The position numbers were made by a program, and so were the translations under genes. 64,000 bases of DNA from Rhodopseudomonas sp. Lineage in GTDB: Bacteria > Pseudomonadota > Alphaproteobacteria > Rhizobiales > Xanthobacteraceae. This document shows, in pieces, positions 1 through 10,128 of this stretch. The stretch is taken from assembly GCF_013377015.1 (NCBI RefSeq), contig NZ_JACABA010000002.1, positions 549,342 to 613,341 on the forward strand, given 5' to 3'. The notes below the pieces were generated by a model that did not search any database, was not told the origin of the DNA, and saw only the letters and a list, made by a program, of their open reading frames with translations. How positions within the stretch are numbered: position 1 is the first letter of the stretch; the number at the start of each line of letters is the position of its first letter.

Positions 1-394
1 ACACGCTGACGACGTCGTCGCGGGCCTTCTCGCGCAGTTGCTGGGTGCCCTGCCAGTCGATGTCGAACAGCACGTCCTGCCCGGCCGCCAGCGCCATTTC
101 CACCGGCGCGCGCGGCGTACCGTAGCGATTGTCGAACACGTTGGCCCATTCCAGCAATTCGCCATTTTCAGCCATTGCTTCGAACCGGGCATGATCGACG
201 AAGTAGTAGTCGCGTCCCTCTTGTTCGCCCGGACGCTTGGTCCGGGTGGTCGCCGACACCGACATCTTCAACCCGGATACGCGCTCGATCAGCAGGCGCG
301 ACAGCGTGGTCTTGCCCGCGCCCGACGGCGACGACAGCACGAACATCAGCCCGCGCCGCTCGAGACTTTCGAAGCCGTGCCCAGAGGCCGTCAT
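1..394 (-). CDS. gmk: Guanylate kinase, 5' part (runs off the left edge)
   Basis: Phosphorylates GMP to GDP with ATP in the cytoplasm, in purine nucleotide synthesis. Reading the minus strand from an ATG at 394 gives an open frame to the window edge, so it is absent from the ORF track. The nucleotide-binding P-loop SSPSGAGKTT lies at residues 21-30, followed by typical kinase blocks such as SATTRTKRPGEQEGRDYYFV and FDIDWQG. About 131 residues are present of a usual 205-220; the C-terminus lies outside. It starts 2 bases after the yicC stop, so it is very probably cotranscribed at the end of the fab-mltG-yicC-gmk run. Identity is secure from the motifs. Confidence 0.95.
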   Translation of the reverse strand, partial: MTASGHGFESLERRGLMFVLSSPSGAGKTTLSRLLIERVSGLKMSVSATTRTKRPGEQEGRDYYFVDHARFEAMAENGELLEWANVFDNRYGTPRAPVEMALAAGQDVLFDIDWQGTQQLREKARDDVVSV

Positions 395-396
395 GA

Positions 397-1284
397 TCAC
401 TCCAGATTCTGCACCTGCTCGCGGAATTGCTCGACCACGTTCTTCATCGCCAGCCCGGTGTTGGTCAATTCCAGATCGTTCGACTTCGAGCAGCAGGTGT
501 TGACCTCGCGATTGAATTCCTGGGACAGGAAATCCAGCCGGCGGCCGACCGCGCCGCCCTTGCCGATCATCTCGCGAGCCTGGGCGATGTGCGAAGCGAT
601 GCGGTCGAGCTCCTCGCGAATGTCGGCCCTGGTGGCGATCATGATGGCTTCCTGATGCAGCCGGTCGGCATCGAAACGGTCCGATGCCTCGAGCAGCGCC
701 GCGATCTGCTCTGCCAGACGGGCCTTGACCGCCTCGGGCTTGCGCCCCGGCGCGGCCTCGGCCTTCTTCGCCAGCGCCTCGATCTCGTCTAGCCGCAGCG
801 ACAGGATTTCGCCGAGCGTTACACCTTCGCGCTTGCGCATCTCGATCAGGCTGGCCAGCGCCTGCTCGAACGCGGCCTCGACCGCAACCCGCGCCGCCTT
901 GTCCTCGGCCTCGTCGCTTTCCGGCTCCGCCACCTCGATCACGCCCTTGATCGCCAACAGCCCGTCGACGCTCGGCGCCACCGCATCGATCTTGCCGGCC
1001 AGATCGGCGGCGACTTTCAGGATCGAATTCAACACCTCTTCATTGATGCGGACCGTCGACAGCGCGCCCGCGCGCTTGACGCTCAGATTGGCGTAGACCG
1101 TGCCGCGCGACAGCAATTCCGCGGCGCGCTTGCGAGCGACCAGCTCGACATCGTCCCAGCCGGGCGGCAGCCGCATCCGGAAGTCGAAGCCCTTGGCGTT
1201 GACCGACTTCAATTCCCATTCGAACGTATAGGGCCCACTGCTACCGTGGCTGCGCGCAAACCCGGTCATGCTCGACAACGACAT
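397..1284 (-). CDS. YicC family stress-induced protein / endoribonuclease-like
   Basis: Member of the YicC/YloC family (YicC-like N-terminal domain plus DUF1732 C-terminal domain); E. coli YicC has been linked to RNA decay. The protein opens with the family signature MSLSSMTGFARS and ends with the typical block EFNREVNTCCSKSNDLELT near the C-terminus. The ORF track extends 20 codons further upstream, but the ATG at 1284 has a GGAG ribosome binding site about 11 bases upstream and starts with the family N-terminus, so I use it (295 aa). It sits between mltG and gmk; pairing of yicC with gmk is common in proteobacteria. The molecular activity in this organism is inferred from the family only. 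Confidence 0.93.
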   Translation of the reverse strand: MSLSSMTGFARSHGSSGPYTFEWELKSVNAKGFDFRMRLPPGWDDVELVARKRAAELLSRGTVYANLSVKRAGALSTVRINEEVLNSILKVAADLAGKIDAVAPSVDGLLAIKGVIEVAEPESDEAEDKAARVAVEAAFEQALASLIEMRKREGVTLGEILSLRLDEIEALAKKAEAAPGRKPEAVKARLAEQIAALLEASDRFDADRLHQEAIMIATRADIREELDRIASHIAQAREMIGKGGAVGRRLDFLSQEFNREVNTCCSKSNDLELTNTGLAMKNVVEQFREQVQNLE

Positions 1285-1386
1285 CGCGTGATGATCTCCG
1301 CAGATTTCAGGTGTGAGATTCGTTCGGACGACGACGTCGACCATAGCCCATGACCGCCCGGAAAGTGAGCGTCTTGACCATCGATG

Positions 1387-2613
1387 CTATTGTCGGGCGG
1401 CGCCGGCACGCACACGTTTCTTGGACGGCTTCGCAGCCGGTTCGGATTTATCCGACGCCGCGGAGGCATTGGCGTCCGGCGCGATCGTAGCGGTCGGCGG
1501 GGTGTCATCCGCCGGCTCGACGGTATCGTTCTGAAGCTGCTTTTCCTGCGCGCGCAACTTGGCAACGTTCTTTTGGTGCAGGTCGTAGGTCTCGGTGAAG
1601 GCGTGACCGCCGCTGCCGTCGGCGACGAAGAACAGATCGCGGGTGCGCGCGGGATTGGCGGCGGCTTCGAGCGACGCGCGGCCGGGATTGGCGATTGGCC
1701 CCGGCGGCAGACCATCGACGACGTAGGTGTTGTAGGGCGACGGTTGCTGGATCTCGCTGCGCTTGATCGGCCGTCCCAGCGTGCCCTTACCGCCCACCAA
1801 TCCATAAATGATGGTCGGATCGGATTGCAGCTTCATCTTTTGTCGCAGCCGGTTGACGAACACCGCGGCGACCCGGCTGCGCTCGTCCGCCTTGCTGGTT
1901 TCCTTCTCGACGATCGATGCCAGCGTCACCAATTGCTCGGGCGTCTTCACCGGAATATCCGGGTTGCGGCGTTCCCAAATGTCCGCCAGCACCCGCTTCT
2001 GCTCGCGTTGCATGCGCTGGATCACCTGCTCGCGCGTGGTGCCGCGCGGAAACTTGTAGGTCTCCGGCAGCAAAGTGCCCTCGCGTGGCATTTCGCGAAT
2101 GGTGCCGGAAAAGATCTCGTTCTCCGAAAGCCTGGCGACAATCTGCTCGGAGGTCAGGCCTTCGGCGATCGTCACCGCGTGCTGCACCACCTTGCCTTCG
2201 ACGATGGTGCCGATCACGTCGCGGAGGCTGGCGTTCTTCTGGAACGAATATTCGCCGGGCTTCAGGTCGGCGCGCGCCTTCAACGCGAACACGCTGCCGA
2301 TGAACGCCCAACGGTTGTTGTCAATCACGCCCTCGCGCTGCAGGATGTCGGCGATGTCGCCCATTCCGGCGCGCTGCGGGATATTGACGACCTTGTCTTC
2401 CTTGAGCGGCCCCGGCGCCTCGATCTTCTGCTTGCCGTAGACGTAGATGCCGCCGGCGCCGAGCATCGCCACCAGCAGCACCGTTATGATGGCATTGCCG
2501 ATCACGATGAACGGATTGCGGGCGCGATCGGAGCGCTTCGGCGGCGGCGGAACCTGCTCGGGCTCCAACGCTGCGCGCGGGCTTCTCGGTGAAATCGGCG
2601 GCCTTTCGCTCAT
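1387..2613 (-). CDS. mltG: Endolytic murein transglycosylase MltG
   Basis: Inner-membrane lytic transglycosylase that cleaves nascent peptidoglycan strands and limits glycan length. The 408-aa protein has a proline-rich cytoplasmic N-terminus with a basic patch, one membrane segment at about residues 34-58 (IVIGNAIITVLLVAMLG), then the periplasmic YceG/MltG domain with the motifs LLPETYKFPRGT, ASIVEKET and LQSDPTIIYG; the Glu in ASIVEKE is the expected catalytic residue. The C-terminal 40 residues are a low-complexity Ala/Lys/Pro tail. It lies downstream of fabF, a common proteobacterial arrangement linking lipid and wall synthesis. Confidence 0.94.
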   Translation of the reverse strand: MSERPPISPRSPRAALEPEQVPPPPKRSDRARNPFIVIGNAIITVLLVAMLGAGGIYVYGKQKIEAPGPLKEDKVVNIPQRAGMGDIADILQREGVIDNNRWAFIGSVFALKARADLKPGEYSFQKNASLRDVIGTIVEGKVVQHAVTIAEGLTSEQIVARLSENEIFSGTIREMPREGTLLPETYKFPRGTTREQVIQRMQREQKRVLADIWERRNPDIPVKTPEQLVTLASIVEKETSKADERSRVAAVFVNRLRQKMKLQSDPTIIYGLVGGKGTLGRPIKRSEIQQPSPYNTYVVDGLPPGPIANPGRASLEAAANPARTRDLFFVADGSGGHAFTETYDLHQKNVAKLRAQEKQLQNDTVEPADDTPPTATIAPDANASAASDKSEPAAKPSKKRVRAGAARQ

Positions 2614-2861
2614 CGGTGCAACCTGAGTCCTGTCGGTTCAATTCTGACTTGTCGCAACGACCGCATTCGCCGGTGCGCGCCGGTTCCGATTCGAACGCGG
2701 CCCCGCCTGCGGAGATTCCTTTAGCGTGTTTCAGAGCCGGCGCCACACCTGAACTTGGTGATCGCCGCCCGACCGGAACCATTCCAGACCGCGCCCGCGG
2801 GCGCGATGTCTTAGGGTTTAGCAGCGATTGCGGCGAAACGGTGGAGGTCTCGCATCGCGCG

Positions 2862-4127
<1,266 letters not shown>

Positions 4128-4224
4128 ATCCAGCACTCCGGCCCAACAATAGCCGCCCACAACAAGAAGCCGGTGGACCGCTCGATCGCGGCCCGTCCGG
4201 CTTCATCAACACCGCGCGGGGGCG

Positions 4225-4464
4225 TCAGCTCTTCGCGTTCTTTTCGAGAAACTTGGTGGCGTCGCCAACCGTCAAAATGGTTTCGGCGGCGTCATCGGGA
4301 ATCTCGCAGCCGAACTCTTCTTCGAACGCCATCACGAGTTCGACTGTGTCGAGACTGTCGGCGCCGAGGTCATCGATGAAGCTTGCCGCATCGACCACTT
4401 TTTCAGGTTCGACACCAAGGTGTTCCACCACGATCTTCTTAACCCGCTCGCCAATCTCACTCAT
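4225..4464 (-). CDS. acpP: Acyl carrier protein
   Basis: Carries growing acyl chains on a 4'-phosphopantetheine arm. The 79-aa acidic protein has the attachment serine at about residue 37 in the motif [18 protein letters not shown]. Length and sequence are those of a housekeeping ACP. It is flanked by fabG upstream and fabF downstream on the same strand. The 302-base space upstream suggests that acpP has its own promoter in addition to any read-through from fabD-fabG, which would fit the high demand for ACP. Confidence 0.98.
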   Translation of the reverse strand: MSEIGERVKKIVVEHLGVEPEKVVDAASFIDDLGADSLDTVELVMAFEEEFGCEIPDDAAETILTVGDATKFLEKNAKS

Positions 4465-4766
4465 CGTTTAACCCCGTGCTGTTCCATTGGACCCGACCGA
4501 CAGACGATACGAGCCATCGTGGTGCGTTAACTCGTTAAGGTACCGTCGCAATCGCGCAGTGTACTGATTTTGCCCCGTCCCCGAGGTCGAAGCCCGAATA
4601 TTTAACGGCAGGCTCTGCACCGCCAATATACAGGGTTTCGAATTCCTGCAATGGCCTTCTTTGCCTATCCGCCGGTGGTTCGGTTATCATACTTCCGTTG
4701 CCTTGACCACAAGCCAGGACCAAGCTCCGGACACCGATTTACACCGTCAAATGGTCGCAAGTGGCG
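4465..4766. other. Non-coding spacer between fabG and acpP
   Basis: About 300 bases with no credible gene; the 62-codon minus ORF at 4535-4723 has no family features and no good start. It probably holds the acpP promoter and leader on the minus strand. A repeated GTTAA pair (gttaactcgttaa) about 60 bases upstream of acpP is the only structure I noticed. I could not define a promoter with confidence. Confidence 0.5.
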
Positions 4767-5504
4767 TCAGATCATTGCCATCCCGCCGTTGACGTGAATG
4801 GTCTGGCCGGTGACATAGGCGGCCTCGTTGGACGCAAGATAGACCGCCGCCGCCGCGATGTCGTCCGGTGTGCCCAGCCGCCCGGCCGGCACCTTGGTCA
4901 GAATTGCCTCGCGCTGCTTGTCGTTCAGCGCGTCGGTCATCGGCGTGGCGATGAATCCGGGCGCGATGCAGTTGGCGGTGACGTTGCGCTTGGCGTATTC
5001 GGCGCCCAGCGTCTTGATCATGCCGATCAGCCCGGCCTTCGCGGCGGTGTAGTTGCCCTGCCCCGGATTGCCGGTGACGCCGACCACCGAGGTGATGGCG
5101 ATGATGCGGCCGAACCGCTTGCGCATCATCAGCTTGGTGGCCGCGCGCGCCAGCCGGAAGGTCGCGGTCAGATTGACATTGATGACCTCGTCCCAATCCT
5201 CGTCCTTCAACTGCACGAACAGATTGTCGCGGGTGATTCCGGCATTGCTGACCAGGATATCGAGCTGGCCCATTGCCTTTTCGGCCGCCGGCACCAGCGC
5301 CTCGACCTCGGCGGCGTCGGACAGATTGCACGGCAGCACGTAAGCGCGCTCGCCGAGCTTGCCGGCCAGCGTCTCCAGCACCTCGCGTCGCGTCCCCGAC
5401 AGCGCCACGGTGGCGCCCTGGGCGTGCAGTGCCTGCGCGATCGCGCCGCCGATGCCCCCGGTCGCGCCTGTCACCAGCGCGGTTCTGCCTGTCAGATCGA
5501 ACAT
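4767..5504 (-). CDS. fabG: 3-oxoacyl-[ACP] reductase
   Basis: NADPH-dependent reduction of 3-oxoacyl-ACP to 3-hydroxyacyl-ACP in fatty-acid elongation. It is a 245-aa short-chain dehydrogenase with the TGATGGIG cofactor motif at residues 13-20, the NNAG-equivalent VSNAG, catalytic Ser in AITSVVG and the YxxxK motif in NYTAAKAG. The start at 5504 has a strong AAGGAG site. It begins 17 bases after the fabD stop on the same strand, so the two are cotranscribed. Context separates it from the many other SDRs and makes FabG secure. Confidence 0.97.
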   Translation of the reverse strand: MFDLTGRTALVTGATGGIGGAIAQALHAQGATVALSGTRREVLETLAGKLGERAYVLPCNLSDAAEVEALVPAAEKAMGQLDILVSNAGITRDNLFVQLKDEDWDEVINVNLTATFRLARAATKLMMRKRFGRIIAITSVVGVTGNPGQGNYTAAKAGLIGMIKTLGAEYAKRNVTANCIAPGFIATPMTDALNDKQREAILTKVPAGRLGTPDDIAAAAVYLASNEAAYVTGQTIHVNGGMAMI

Positions 5505-5521
5505 CTCGTCTCCTTCGCCGC

Positions 5522-6481
5522 TTACGCCGGACGCGCGGCAGCCATGGCGTCCTTCGCCGCTGCGATATCACTGGGGCCGCCTACCGACACTCCGACCGCG
5601 CCGTCGGCGATGCGCTTGACCAATCCGCTCAGCACCTTGCCGGCGCCGAGTTCGAAGAAACGAGTGACGCCATGGCTGGCCATATAGGCCACCGATTCGC
5701 GCCAGCGCACCGTTCCGGTGACCTGTTCGACCAGGCGGCGGCGAATCTCGTCGGGATCGGTGATCGGCGCCGCCAGCACGTTGCACACCAGCGGCGACGC
5801 CGGCGGCTTGATGATGACGCCGGCGAGCGCTTCTGCCATCGCCTCGGCCGCCGGCTGCATCAGCCGGCAGTGAAACGGCGCCGACACCGGCAGCAACATC
5901 GCCCGCTTGGCGCCCTTCGTCTTGGCGATCTCGAGCGCGCGCTCGACCGCGGCCTTGTCGCCGGACACCACCACCTGCCCGCCGCCATTGTCATTGGCGG
6001 CCTGGCAGACCTCTCCCTGCGCGGCCTCGTCGGCGACCGCGACCGCGGCCTCGTAATCGAGCCCGAGCAACGCCGCCATCGCGCCGACACCCACCGGCAC
6101 CGCCTTCTGCATCGCCAGACCGCGGGTGCGCAGCAACCCCGCGGTATCGCTGATGGTGAAGCTGCCGGCGGCGGCCAGCGCAGAATATTCTCCTAGGGAA
6201 TGCCCGGCCACGAACGCCGCGTCCCGGCCGACCGAGAATCCGGCCTCGGTCTCCAGCACCCGCAATGCCGCCAGCGACACCGCCATCAGCGCCGGCTGGG
6301 CGTTTTCGGTCAGCTGCAGGGTTTCGGCGGGGCCGTCCCAGATGATCGCGGTCAGCTTTTCGCCGAGCGCCGCGTCGACCTCGTCGAACACCGCGCGGGC
6401 GGCCGGAAACGCATCGGCGAGCGCCTTGCCCATGCCCACGGTCTGCGAGCCCTGCCCGGGAAAGGTAAATGCTGCGGTCAT
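5522..6481 (-). CDS. fabD: Malonyl-CoA:ACP transacylase
   Basis: Transfers malonyl groups from CoA to ACP, supplying the extender unit for fatty-acid synthesis. The 319-aa protein starts with the family block FTFPGQGSQTVGMG and carries the catalytic serine in GHSLGEYSALAAAG near residue 93 and the histidine in PFHCRLM. It is the first gene of the leftward fab cluster. The 234-base intergenic region to the divergent GGDEF gene should contain the operon promoter. Confidence 0.97.
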   Translation of the reverse strand: MTAAFTFPGQGSQTVGMGKALADAFPAARAVFDEVDAALGEKLTAIIWDGPAETLQLTENAQPALMAVSLAALRVLETEAGFSVGRDAAFVAGHSLGEYSALAAAGSFTISDTAGLLRTRGLAMQKAVPVGVGAMAALLGLDYEAAVAVADEAAQGEVCQAANDNGGGQVVVSGDKAAVERALEIAKTKGAKRAMLLPVSAPFHCRLMQPAAEAMAEALAGVIIKPPASPLVCNVLAAPITDPDEIRRRLVEQVTGTVRWRESVAYMASHGVTRFFELGAGKVLSGLVKRIADGAVGVSVGGPSDIAAAKDAMAAARPA

Positions 6482-6750
6482 TGGCGCCTCTGAGATCCGA
6501 AGTCCGGCAAGTCGCGCCGTAAGACACTGCCCGGCCCCGCCGTGTCAAGCTGGACAGAAGCTGGACGCGGGGGCCGCGCGGCGCGGCGAGCCCCCGGACC
6601 CCGCCTTGCACCCGGCAGGCTTTCAGGGGTCGCGCCGCTCCGGAAGCATAGTGTTCACCCTGATCCTAATCAGAACCGCCGCCTTTAAATCGCATTGAGA
6701 AGTTCCCCGGTAGTTTGCCGAGGAAGAACAAACGGCAGAATAGTACCCCG

Positions 6751-8100
6751 ATGATCGCCCACTTTGCATCCAACAGCCCCTTGCGGCGGAGCGACGATGT
6801 CGTTCCGGGCGGCCTTTTTGCCAGGTTCATCGCCTGGCTGACCAGCGGCCACCGGCCGCAGCCGGCGCCCGTCGTCGAAAGATTGCTGTTGCAGAGCCAG
6901 GCCAAGCTGCCGACGCTGGTGCTGGCGATCGCCGGTACCACGGTGACGGTGATCGCCGCGGCATATTTTACTGGCGCGCTGTGGGCCTCTGTCTGGCTCG
7001 GCGTCGACCTTTCGTTGAACTTCGCCCGGTTGATCGCGGTCGGCTCGCTGCAACGGGCGACGGCGAGTGGCCGCAAAGGCAATACCACCGCGCCAATCGT
7101 GCTCGCCCTGACCTGGTCGGTGACCTTTGCGATCGGCTGCGCGATGTGCGTGCGATCGGGCGACCCGGTCCTGACCATGCTGGCCGGCATCGTGGTGGCC
7201 GGTCTGACCGGCGGCATCTCCTCGCGCAACGCCGGAACGCCCCGCTTCGGCATCGCCCAGGTCTGCATCCTGATCCTGCCCACTGCCCTCGCCTCGATCG
7301 CCTCGCCGATCCCGCATATCATCGTCGTGGCCGTGGTGTGCCCGATCTATGCGATCGGCTTGGCGGTGATCCTGCTGGAGAATTACCAGCTGCTGCTCGA
7401 TCTGGTGCTGTCGGAGAACGCCAATCACCGGCTGGCGAGCTACGATGCGCTGACGGGCCTCCCCAACCGCACCATGAAGGTCAAACGCCTCGCCGAATTG
7501 CTGGACGGAACCGTTTCCTCCTCGGGCGGCCGGCACCCGTTCACGGTGTTCTGGCTCGATCTCGACGGCTTCAAGACGATCAACGACCGATTTGGTCACG
7601 CGGCGGGCGACCGCGTCCTGGTGGCCGTGGCCGAGCGGCTGCGCGACGTCGTTCGTGCCGACGACGCCATCTTCCGGGTCGGCGGTGATGAATTCGTCGT
7701 GCTGTTGCCCACCGTAGTGGCCGCCGAAGCCGATGCATTTGCCAGCCGCATCATCCGGCGGATCTCGGAACCGTTCGATCCCGGCGTCGACTCGCCGCTC
7801 AGGATCGGCGTCAGCATCGGCAGCGCCTGCTTCCCGCGCGACGGCGACACCGCCGACGCACTGTTGCTGGCGGCCGACACGGCGATGTATGAGGCGAAGC
7901 GGCGCGGCAAGGGCTTCCATGTGGTGCACCGGTCCGAGACGCCGTCGATCGCCCCCGCGGCCGATGCCGACGCCAGAACGCAGCGCGGGACGCGGCGAAT
8001 CCGGCCAAATACGCCGGGTTTGCCGGGTAATCCGGTCGGTGACGCCTTTCCGGCTGCGATCCGCCGTGATCCCTTGCCATTTCGGCCAGATTCCGTATAA
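6751..8100 (+). CDS. Membrane-bound diguanylate cyclase (GGDEF domain)
   Basis: Predicted to make cyclic di-GMP from two GTP. The N-terminal half has about five or six hydrophobic segments (for example VLAIAGTTVTVIAAAYFTGA and IIVVAVVCPIYAIGLAVIL), followed by a cytoplasmic GGDEF domain starting at DALTGLPNR and carrying the intact active-site motif FRVGGDEFVVLLP. There is no EAL domain. The C-terminal 40 residues are Pro/Arg-rich and probably disordered. The ATG at 6751 gives 449 aa; a TTG at 6715 would add 12 residues and neither has a clear ribosome site. The sensory input is unknown. Confidence 0.88.
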   Translation: MIAHFASNSPLRRSDDVVPGGLFARFIAWLTSGHRPQPAPVVERLLLQSQAKLPTLVLAIAGTTVTVIAAAYFTGALWASVWLGVDLSLNFARLIAVGSLQRATASGRKGNTTAPIVLALTWSVTFAIGCAMCVRSGDPVLTMLAGIVVAGLTGGISSRNAGTPRFGIAQVCILILPTALASIASPIPHIIVVAVVCPIYAIGLAVILLENYQLLLDLVLSENANHRLASYDALTGLPNRTMKVKRLAELLDGTVSSSGGRHPFTVFWLDLDGFKTINDRFGHAAGDRVLVAVAERLRDVVRADDAIFRVGGDEFVVLLPTVVAAEADAFASRIIRRISEPFDPGVDSPLRIGVSIGSACFPRDGDTADALLLAADTAMYEAKRRGKGFHVVHRSETPSIAPAADADARTQRGTRRIRPNTPGLPGNPVGDAFPAAIRRDPLPFRPDSV

Positions 8101-8293
8101 CCCGCGCCATCCGCAGATCCCGGCCGGGAGCTGAACGGACGGTCTCAGCAATTTCACCTTTGGGCGAAACTGATGTGGCAGGGCCAGTTGGCCCGTCGTC
8201 CCGTGCTTCCGCCTTCTGAGCATTTCCGAGTCCTTTCCGAAGGCCTCGAAGGGCTTGCCGCCGGGAACCGCGCTAACCTTGGAAAGGACAGCC

Positions 8294-8773
8294 ATGCCTC
8301 TTTATGAGCATGTTTTTCTCGCGCGTCAGGATGCGAGCACCCAGCAGGTGGAAGAACTGACGACCCAGATCACCGGCGTGATCGAAGGCCTCGGCGGCAA
8401 AGTCGTGAAGATGGAGAGCTGGGGCGTGCGCTCGCTCACCTATCGGATGAACAAGAACCGTAAGGCGCATTTCGTGCTGTTGAACATCGACGGCCCCTCC
8501 GCGGTGGTCGCCGAGATCGAGCGCCAGGAGCGCATCAACGAAGACGTCATTCGCTATATTACCGTCCGCGTCGAAGAGCATGAGGAAGGTCCCTCGGCGA
8601 TGATGCGTAAGGCCGATCGCGATCGTGATCGCGACGACCGTGGCGGCGGCTTCCGTGGCGACCGCGAAGGTGGTTTCCGTGGTGACCGCGAAGGCGGTGG
8701 CTTCCGTGGCGACCGTGGTCCGCGCCGTCCGCGTGACGACGCCGACGCCCCCGCTGCATCGGTTGAGGAGTAA
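8294..8773 (+). CDS. rpsF: Ribosomal protein bS6 with an RGD-repeat tail
   Basis: Small-subunit protein that binds 16S rRNA together with bS18. The first ~100 residues are a normal S6 domain ([34 protein letters not shown]). The remaining ~55 residues are low complexity: a basic/acidic [12 protein letters not shown] stretch and three copies of a G-G-F-R-G-D-R-E unit, then an Arg/Pro/Asp end. Total 159 aa compared with about 95-135 in most bacteria; long charged tails are usual in alphaproteobacteria. The ATG at 8294, preceded by AAGGA, is used rather than the earlier in-frame start. It begins the rpsF-rpsR unit. Confidence 0.97.
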   Translation: MPLYEHVFLARQDASTQQVEELTTQITGVIEGLGGKVVKMESWGVRSLTYRMNKNRKAHFVLLNIDGPSAVVAEIERQERINEDVIRYITVRVEEHEEGPSAMMRKADRDRDRDDRGGGFRGDREGGFRGDREGGGFRGDRGPRRPRDDADAPAASVEE

Positions 8774-8778
8774 GAATC

Positions 8779-9018
8779 ATGGCTGAAGCAGGTGCCCGCC
8801 GTCCGTTTTTCCGCCGCCGCAAGACCTGCCCGTTCACGGGTCCGAATGCGCCGAAGATCGACTACAAGGATTCCAAGCTGCTGATGCGTTACGTCTCCGA
8901 GCGCGGCAAGATCGTGCCGAGCCGCATCACCGCCGTCTCCGCCAAGAAGCAGCGCGAACTCGCGCGAGCCATCAAGCGCTCGCGTTTCCTCGGCCTGTTG
9001 CCCTACGTCATTCGCTAA
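8779..9018 (+). CDS. rpsR: Ribosomal protein bS18
   Basis: Small-subunit protein, partner of bS6 on the platform. The 79-aa protein is full length and carries [18 protein letters not shown] and the C-terminal [22 protein letters not shown] block. It starts 5 bases after rpsF and is followed immediately by an intrinsic terminator. Confidence 0.98.
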   Translation: MAEAGARRPFFRRRKTCPFTGPNAPKIDYKDSKLLMRYVSERGKIVPSRITAVSAKKQRELARAIKRSRFLGLLPYVIR

Positions 9019-9026
9019 CATTTCTT

Positions 9027-9060
9027 GTCCCGCGGCGTTCGCGCCGCGGGACTTGTTTTT
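9027..9060 (+). terminator. Intrinsic terminator after rpsR with UUCG tetraloop
   Basis: An 11-bp perfect stem (gtcccgcggcg / cgccgcgggac) closed by a TTCG tetraloop and followed by TTGTTTTT. It starts 8 bases after the rpsR stop. It would end or attenuate rpsF-rpsR transcription before the DUF2232-rplI pair. Confidence 0.93.
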
Positions 9061-9142
9061 CAGTCATAAGGCTTCCGGGTCGTCCGGTCGCCGATGGTTG
9101 GGGTCAATGACCTCTAACCGCTCGAAGGGAGCGGGACAGCTG

Positions 9143-10077
9143 ATGATGCACCTCCTGATCGCCCTCGCGGCGAGTTGCGCCTCGGCGCTGATGTTCGCCT
9201 CGATCGTCTCGGGCGCGCTGATCTCGCTCGTGCTTTTCTATCTAGCGCCGCTGCCGCTGATGGTCGCGGCGCTCGGCTGGGGCGCCCCCGGCTCGGCGCG
9301 CTGCTCGGCCTGCCCTACGCCCTCGCCTTCATCCTCACCGTCGCGCTGCCGGCCTGCTGGCTCGGTCACATCGCCTTGCTCGGGCGGCCGGCGGCTGCGA
9401 CAACCGCATTAGGCAGCGGCACGGCGGCGGTCGCAGCCGCCGTGGAATGGTACCCGGTCGGGCGCATCGTCGCCTGGATCGCCGGCTTTGCCGCGCTGAC
9501 GACGATGGCCGCGCTGTTCACCCTCGGCACCGACGGCGCGACGATCACCACCGCGCTGCGCGACGGCCTGCTGCGGGTGATCGGGGCCCGCGACGCGGCC
9601 GCCTCCGCCGACGCCGCCAAGCTGGCCGATGCGCTGGCGGTGATTGCGCCGGCGGCCGCCGCGATCGTGGCGATGATCACGCTGACGCTCAATCTGTTTC
9701 TCGCGGCGAAGATCGCCAAGACGTCGGGCCGGCTGCATCGGCCATGGCCCGATCTGAAGGACACCGAACTGCCGCCGATGACGTTGGCGGCGCTGTCGGC
9801 GGCAATCGCCTTGTGTTTTGCCGGCGGCCTGCTGGCGCTGTTCGGGCAGACCGTCAGCGCGGCGCTGGCGATGGCCTATGCGCTGGCCGGCTTCGCCGCG
9901 CTGCATACGCTGACGCTGCCGGTCCGTCATCGCTCGTTTTGGCTCAGCTCGACCTACGCGCTGGTGCTGGTGTTCGGCTGGCCAGTGATGGCGCTGGTCG
10001 CGCTCGGAATCGCCGACGCGGTGCTGGGGCTTCGCCATCGCAACTTTCAACGCCGGCCACCGCCGACCGCCACCTAA
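9143..10077 (+). pseudogene. DUF2232 (YybS-like) membrane protein, frameshifted as read
   Basis: Multi-pass membrane protein of unknown function usually encoded between rpsR and rplI in alphaproteobacteria. The N-terminus reads from an ATG at 9143 (MMHLLIALAASCASALMFAS ... LVLFYLAPLPLMVAALGWG), but after about 9281 the frame turns into non-protein-like sequence. The homologous continuation (LGALLGLPYALAFILTVALP to the end at 10077) is in another frame, consistent with the loss of one base, for example in the ggggcgccccc run at 9279-9289. My memory of homologues suggests a longer loop here, so a larger deletion not divisible by three is possible. The downstream part keeps good hydrophobic segments and codon use, so the lesion is recent or a sequencing error. 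Confidence 0.8.
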
Positions 10078-10128
10078 ACTTCCCCTTCAACCCACGCCAT
10101 TCCAACAACAACCCACAAGGAGAACAAC

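Noticed and set aside
8101-8293. Possible S6:S18 autoregulatory leader upstream of rpsF
   Set aside because: The leader is GC-rich and foldable, but I could not place the conserved CCG-bulge hairpin with confidence.
6685-8295. A 536-codon minus-strand ORF
   Set aside because: It lies antisense to the GGDEF gene, whose plus-strand frame has complete domain motifs; the minus frame is a shadow.
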